Notes under the pieces: model-generated
What the model was told of the DNA's origin: nothing
Databases searched by the model: none
Seen by the model: only the letters and a program-made list of their open reading frames with translations
Source of the DNA: a bacterium
GTDB lineage: Bacteria; Krumholzibacteriota; Krumholzibacteriia; LZORAL124-64-63
Direction of reading: 5' to 3'
Assembly (NCBI GenBank): GCA_024231905.1
Contig: JAAEQC010000234.1
Span: forward strand, 47,940-111,939
DNA length: 64,000 nucleotides
Made by a program: the position numbers and the translations under genes
Part shown: in pieces, positions 60,871 to 64,000 of the stretch
How the letters are laid out: each line of letters opens with the position of its first letter
Numbering within the stretch: the first letter of the stretch is position 1

Positions 60871-60900
60871 TAACAACCTCGACAAGGACCCGGAGGCGGC

Positions 60901-61248
60901 GTGAGCAAAGCCGACGTCACCACCCAGAATCTGACCCGCGCCTGCAACGAGGCGCTGATCCTGTCGGCCCTTGCGGACGGTTCCCGCCACGGCTACCAGC
61001 TGGCCCTGGATATGGCCGAACGCAGCCAGGGCTATTTCGGATTCAAGCACGGAACCCTCTACCCCATCCTGCACAAGCTCGAGAAGGACGGCCTCATCGA
61101 GGGTGTGTGGTCCGAGGAAGGCCCCCGTGGCAAGCGCAAGAGTTACGCGCTGACCGCCAGGGGCCGGCGGTACGCGCAGGAGCAGCGCGCGTCCTGGAGC
61201 GCCTTCCTCGGCCACTTCGCCCGGGCCGTCGGCCTGGAGAACGCATGA
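60901..61248 (+). CDS. PadR family transcriptional regulator
   Basis: A 115-residue protein started at GTG 60901, six bases after CGGAGG. It is a winged helix: NEALILSALADGSRHGYQLALDMAERS, FGFKHGTLYPILHKLEKDGLIEGVW with the recognition helix, and GPRGKRKSYALTARGRRY, the wing and following strand; then a short dimerisation helix. This is the PadR-s1 subgroup. The stop overlaps the next start (ATGA). The repeats at 60846-60870 are likely targets for autoregulation. It heads a four-gene operon. Confidence 0.88.
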   Translation: MSKADVTTQNLTRACNEALILSALADGSRHGYQLALDMAERSQGYFGFKHGTLYPILHKLEKDGLIEGVWSEEGPRGKRKSYALTARGRRYAQEQRASWSAFLGHFARAVGLENA

Positions 61249-61988
61249 ATCGTTTCAACGACACCCTGCGCCGGACCAGCGACCGGCTGGATCTGCCCCA
61301 GCCCGCCCGCTGTCACGTGCTGCTGGAGATCGCTGCGGACATGGAGGACCTCTTCGCCGCGCTGCAGGCCCGTGGCCTGGACGAGGAGTCCGCCCGCCGC
61401 CAGGCCATCGAGGACACGGACCTGTCCGAGGAGTCCTTGCGCGAATTGACCCGGGTCCATGCCGGCCCCGTGCGCCGGGTGCTGGACCGTCTGTCGGACC
61501 GGGCCCTGCAGCGCTGGGAGCGGATCCTGCTCGTAGCCGTGGTGGCCCTGACGCTCTACGCAGCCGGGGGCTGGGCCGTCGGCGGCCAGCTGTTCCGGGA
61601 CTCGGGCCCGGTGGCCTGGCCCGTGTTGGCGGCGGCCCTGGGCGTGTTCGTCACGGCGGCGTCCAAGTTCTACCAGCTCTTCCTGAAGCAGGACCACGCC
61701 TGGCGACGGCTCCACCGGGGCCTGGGCTCGGTACTCGGCCTGTCGGTGCTGATCATGTTCCTGGGCTTCGCCGGGACCTGGCTGGAGGTGTTCCGTCTGG
61801 CGGGGGAGGCGGCCGGGTCCGACCAGCACGTCATGTTCTTCATGATGCGCTGGGCTCTGCGGTCCACGGCGCTGCTGCAACTCAGTCTGGGGTTGGCCCT
61901 CCTGGGAGGGCTGGCCTGGTTCGGGTTGGCCGGCAAGGTCAACCGCATCGCACGGGACGAGGCGGCGTTGCTGCTGGAGACGTCCTGA
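61245..61988 (+). CDS. Membrane protein with permease-prefix (HAAS-like) domain
   Basis: A 247-residue protein. Its N-terminal 75 residues (LLEIAADMEDLFAALQARGLDEESARRQAIEDTDLSEESLRELTRVH) resemble the HAAS / permease-prefix domain that is often encoded next to PadR regulators. Then four membrane segments follow (about 95-115, 120-142, 163-185 and 200-225). No transporter motif is seen. Its function may be to sense or mediate the PadR-controlled response. It is coupled to the regulator by a four-base overlap. Confidence 0.68.
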   Translation: MNRFNDTLRRTSDRLDLPQPARCHVLLEIAADMEDLFAALQARGLDEESARRQAIEDTDLSEESLRELTRVHAGPVRRVLDRLSDRALQRWERILLVAVVALTLYAAGGWAVGGQLFRDSGPVAWPVLAAALGVFVTAASKFYQLFLKQDHAWRRLHRGLGSVLGLSVLIMFLGFAGTWLEVFRLAGEAAGSDQHVMFFMMRWALRSTALLQLSLGLALLGGLAWFGLAGKVNRIARDEAALLLETS

Positions 61989-62028
61989 ACCGAGGGTCAG
62001 GCCCCGACCCGCATCCGAGAGGTCGATC

Positions 62029-62394
62029 ATGCAGTTCTTCCAAGCGAGCGGCGTCGTGGGCATCCCCCTGGCCGTGCTGACCCTGGTCATCGCCGGACTC
62101 ATCCTGCGGGCCGTGCCGGCCGTGCGTCGGGGTGACGGGTCAGGCGCCATCTTCGCCATTCTCTTCTGGGGCTTCGTCGCCGCCGTGCTGGGCTTCCTGG
62201 GCCAGTGCGCCGGCCTGTACAACGCCCTGACGGTCATCGCCACGGCCACGGCGATCAACCCTTCCATCGTCAGCCAGGGCTTCGCCCAGTCCTTCACGAC
62301 CACCCTCTGGGGGAGCGGACTGTTGCTGGTGGCCGGACTGGCCTGGTTCGTCCTGCGCACCTGGAACGACCGCGCCGCCGGAGCCCGGACGTGA
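62029..62394 (+). CDS. Short MotA/TolQ/ExbB-like membrane protein
   Basis: A 121-residue protein with three membrane segments. AVLGFLGQCAGLYNALTVI and NPSIVSQGFAQSFTTTLWGSGLLLVAGL match the core of MotA/TolQ/ExbB proton-channel proteins (LGLLGTVxGI and P-x-I-x-GI-x-AL-x-TT), but the protein is far shorter than ExbB (about 220-240 residues) and no ExbD partner is seen in the operon. Its stop overlaps the next start (GTGA). Role unknown. Confidence 0.6.
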   Translation: MQFFQASGVVGIPLAVLTLVIAGLILRAVPAVRRGDGSGAIFAILFWGFVAAVLGFLGQCAGLYNALTVIATATAINPSIVSQGFAQSFTTTLWGSGLLLVAGLAWFVLRTWNDRAAGART

Positions 62395-63779
62395 GGGCGC
62401 GGTGCGGTCTGCCGGCCGCGATCCTGGTGATCCTCGCGGCATGGCCGGCGGCGGCGGCCGAAGGGGACGCGATCACGTCCTGGCTGTGGCTGGGACGCGG
62501 GGGGCCCGAGTCCTTCTACTGGGAGGTATGGCCCGACGGGGACGGCTTCGGCGGCGTCGTCCACACGGTGCGTGACGGCAAGAAGCAGACGGAACTGCCG
62601 GTGGACCAGGTGGTCTGGGAGGCGCCGGACCTGGAACTGCACATGGACACCACCGGAGTGGTCTTCCGTGGCCGGCTGGTGGACGACGGCACCCGGATCG
62701 AGGGCCGGCTCCATTTCGGCGGTGAGGAGGGACCTGAGTTCAATCTGGAACGGGTGGACCCGGCGAGCGCAACGGTCCTGGCCGCGCGCGGTTTCGACGC
62801 CGTACCTTGGGCCTACCGGGTTCCGGCGGCGAAGGACGACGGCTGGATCGTCGGGGACGCGGCGGCCCACGGCCTGCCCCACGCGACTGTCGTCACCCTG
62901 GTGGACCGGATCTGCGCCGGCGACGCGGGGGTGATCCATTCCCTGCTGCTGGTGGCCGGGGGCGAACTCGTGGTCGAGGAGTACTTCCACGGCTACGGGC
63001 CGGCAGACGTGCATCGGCTGGCATCGGTCACCAAGAGTGTCTCGTCGCTGCTGACGGGCGTGGCCGTGGACCGGGGCGCCATCACCGGCGTCGAGGTCCC
63101 CGTCATGGACTTCTTTCCGGATCTGGAACCGTCGGCCGACCACCGGTGGCGCGACATCACCCTGCACCACCTGCTGAGCATGTCCATGGGCCTGGACTGG
63201 GGGCCGGACGAGGATCCCCACGGCACGGGTCCCGCGTTCTTCGGACAGGTCCTTGGACGCCGGATCGTCCACGCACCGGGCACCCGGTGGGCCTACCACA
63301 GCGCCAATGTGAACCTGCTGGCGGGCGTCCTGCGCGAGGCCACGGGTCTGCACGCGGATGCCTTCGCCGAGCGTCATCTCTTCACGCCCCTGGGCATCAC
63401 CGACTACGACTGGTCCTTCATGGCCACGGACGGCTACCGCCTCATGGACGGCAGCCTCCAGTTGCGCCCGCGGGACATGGCCAAGCTGGGCATGCTCGTG
63501 CGAGGCGAGGGCCGCTGGCGCGGCGAACAGATCGTGTCCACCGACTGGATCCGGCGCTCGGTTTCCCGCCAGATCGATACGGATGGTCCCGAGGGCTACG
63601 GCTACCTGTGGTGGCTGGGCAACCTGGGCGAGGATCTACCCGTGGTTTTAGCCAACGGCCACGGCAGCCAGTTCATCGGCTGGCTGCCGGACCGGGACCT
63701 GATCATCGTCGTCACCGGCGGCAACGAGGACAACGGTAAGCACTTCGCCATCGTGGATCTGCTGTCCCGCGCTTTCTAG
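62391..63779 (+). CDS. Secreted serine beta-lactamase-like protein
   Basis: A 462-residue protein started at GTG 62391, which overlaps the previous stop. Signal peptide RARCGLPAAILVILAAWPAAAA; residues 25-135 form a beta-rich front domain without a known family; then a class C-type beta-lactamase / penicillin-binding fold with SVTKS (Ser212, Lys215), YHSAN (tyrosine of the YxN motif) and the HGSQF box replacing KTG. MSMGLDWGPDED is also typical. Such proteins include esterases, D-amino-acid peptidases and carboxypeptidases; true beta-lactamase activity is unlikely. It ends the PadR operon; a strong hairpin follows. Confidence 0.85.
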   Translation: MRARCGLPAAILVILAAWPAAAAEGDAITSWLWLGRGGPESFYWEVWPDGDGFGGVVHTVRDGKKQTELPVDQVVWEAPDLELHMDTTGVVFRGRLVDDGTRIEGRLHFGGEEGPEFNLERVDPASATVLAARGFDAVPWAYRVPAAKDDGWIVGDAAAHGLPHATVVTLVDRICAGDAGVIHSLLLVAGGELVVEEYFHGYGPADVHRLASVTKSVSSLLTGVAVDRGAITGVEVPVMDFFPDLEPSADHRWRDITLHHLLSMSMGLDWGPDEDPHGTGPAFFGQVLGRRIVHAPGTRWAYHSANVNLLAGVLREATGLHADAFAERHLFTPLGITDYDWSFMATDGYRLMDGSLQLRPRDMAKLGMLVRGEGRWRGEQIVSTDWIRRSVSRQIDTDGPEGYGYLWWLGNLGEDLPVVLANGHGSQFIGWLPDRDLIIVVTGGNEDNGKHFAIVDLLSRAF

Positions 63780-63790
63780 TCATCACGACC

Positions 63791-63832
63791 GCAGGCGAGG
63801 CCCCCGGTCAAGTCCCCGGGGGCCTCGCCTGC
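63791..63832. terminator. Strong hairpin terminator overlapping the HNH stop
   Basis: A perfect 17-base stem (63791-63807 with 63816-63832) and an eight-base loop follow the beta-lactamase-like gene. The loop contains the stop codon of the HNH gene on the other strand, so the same hairpin can end both transcripts. No T run is present. Confidence 0.65.
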
Positions 63833-64000
63833 CATGCAATCTCCGGTTCACGAACGAGTGTTCCCTTCTCGTGATGCAACCGATGGCAGGACGCGCAGAG
63901 GGTGACCAGGTTCGCGGGATCGTGGGTGCCGCCCTTGGCGCGCGGGGTCCGGTGGTGGACTTCCAGGAAATGGGTCCGATCGCAGCCGGGGGATTGGCAC
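63808..64000 (-). CDS. HNH endonuclease, C-terminal fragment
   Basis: The gene enters from the right edge; only the last 63 codons and the TGA at 63810-63808 are visible. They encode CQSPGCDRTHFLEVHHRTPR, then KGGTHDPANLVTLCASCHRL and HHEKG. The paired histidines, the asparagine and the CxxC pairs are the HNH nuclease zinc/active-site core found at the C-terminus of many HNH proteins, often behind a DUF222 domain. The start and N-terminal part are outside the window. It may be a defence or mobile-element nuclease; nothing more can be said. Confidence 0.78.
   Translation of the reverse strand, partial: CQSPGCDRTHFLEVHHRTPRAKGGTHDPANLVTLCASCHRLHHEKGTLVREPEIAWQARPPGT

Noticed and set aside
61143..63377. 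A 744-residue open frame on the minus strand
   Set aside because: Antisense to the PadR operon; low-complexity product without motifs.
1..64000. tRNA, rRNA, CRISPR arrays, insertion sequences
   Set aside because: No cloverleaf-like segment, regular repeat array, transposase or terminal inverted repeat was seen in the gaps, which are mostly below 250 bases.

Overview
The window comes from a GC-rich bacterium that I cannot name from sequence alone. Several traits fit a lineage near the FCB group, such as Krumholzibacteriota or Eisenbacteria: a secreted protein ending in the NYPNPFNP-type FlgD-like sorting domain (50963-51616), a complete topoisomerase VI (A and B subunits, rare in bacteria), futalosine-pathway menaquinone genes, a GreA with a very long N-terminal extension, and many secreted S9/S8 peptidases. 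Starts are often GTG or TTG, and neighbouring genes often share 4-base ATGA/GTGA stop-start overlaps. This phylum-level placement is inference.

Layout. 1-5567: start of a lipoprotein gene (minus), then a five-gene overlapping operon (zinc-ribbon membrane protein, S9 peptidase, CPBP-like membrane protein, phosphodiester-glycosidase-like protein, sulfatase-like hydrolase). 5643-7993: malate dehydrogenase with an unusual active-site loop, a methyltransferase and a Nudix protein. 8108-12563 (minus): topoisomerase VI B and A, followed by a translationally coupled GT-C glycosyltransferase. 12749-13741: a secreted protein of unknown function.

13953-39473 is a large surface-polysaccharide locus with more relaxed codon use than its flanks. 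Its first part makes and modifies sugars and moves lipid-linked units: DegT aminotransferase, several GT4/GT-B glycosyltransferases, a PaaK-like adenylating enzyme, an ATP-grasp enzyme, a MurJ-like flippase, a sulfotransferase, UDP-GlcNAc 2-epimerase, a DUF354 protein, a VpsJ-like protein and a bi-domain dehydrogenase. Its second part (29960-39473), behind a strong promoter at 29820-29848, is an export operon: a CpsD-like ATPase without its Walker A lysine, a Wza-like lipoprotein, a Wzz-like chain-length protein, a Wzy/WaaL-like membrane protein, an ExeA-like ATPase fused to a SPOR domain, a glycosyltransferase, and then menaquinone genes mqnA and mqnC.

39558-43187 (minus): a Cys/Met-metabolism PLP enzyme, a protein with a divergent RelA/SpoT-like domain, and a second sulfotransferase. 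43417-51616: a tripeptidyl-peptidase-II-like subtilase, a glycosyltransferase, a soluble histidine kinase overlapping a sirtuin tail to tail, a membrane metallopeptidase and the FlgD-tailed secreted protein. 51724-60804: the GreA fusion behind a terminator-like hairpin, an SDR, a small secreted protein, a minus-strand run (S9 peptidase, SRPBCC protein, ECF sigma factor, FecR-like protein) and an HGSNAT-like membrane acyltransferase. 60901-63779: a PadR-led operon ending in a serine beta-lactamase-like protein. The right edge holds the 3' end of an HNH endonuclease gene. I found no tRNA, rRNA, CRISPR array, insertion sequence or replication origin.
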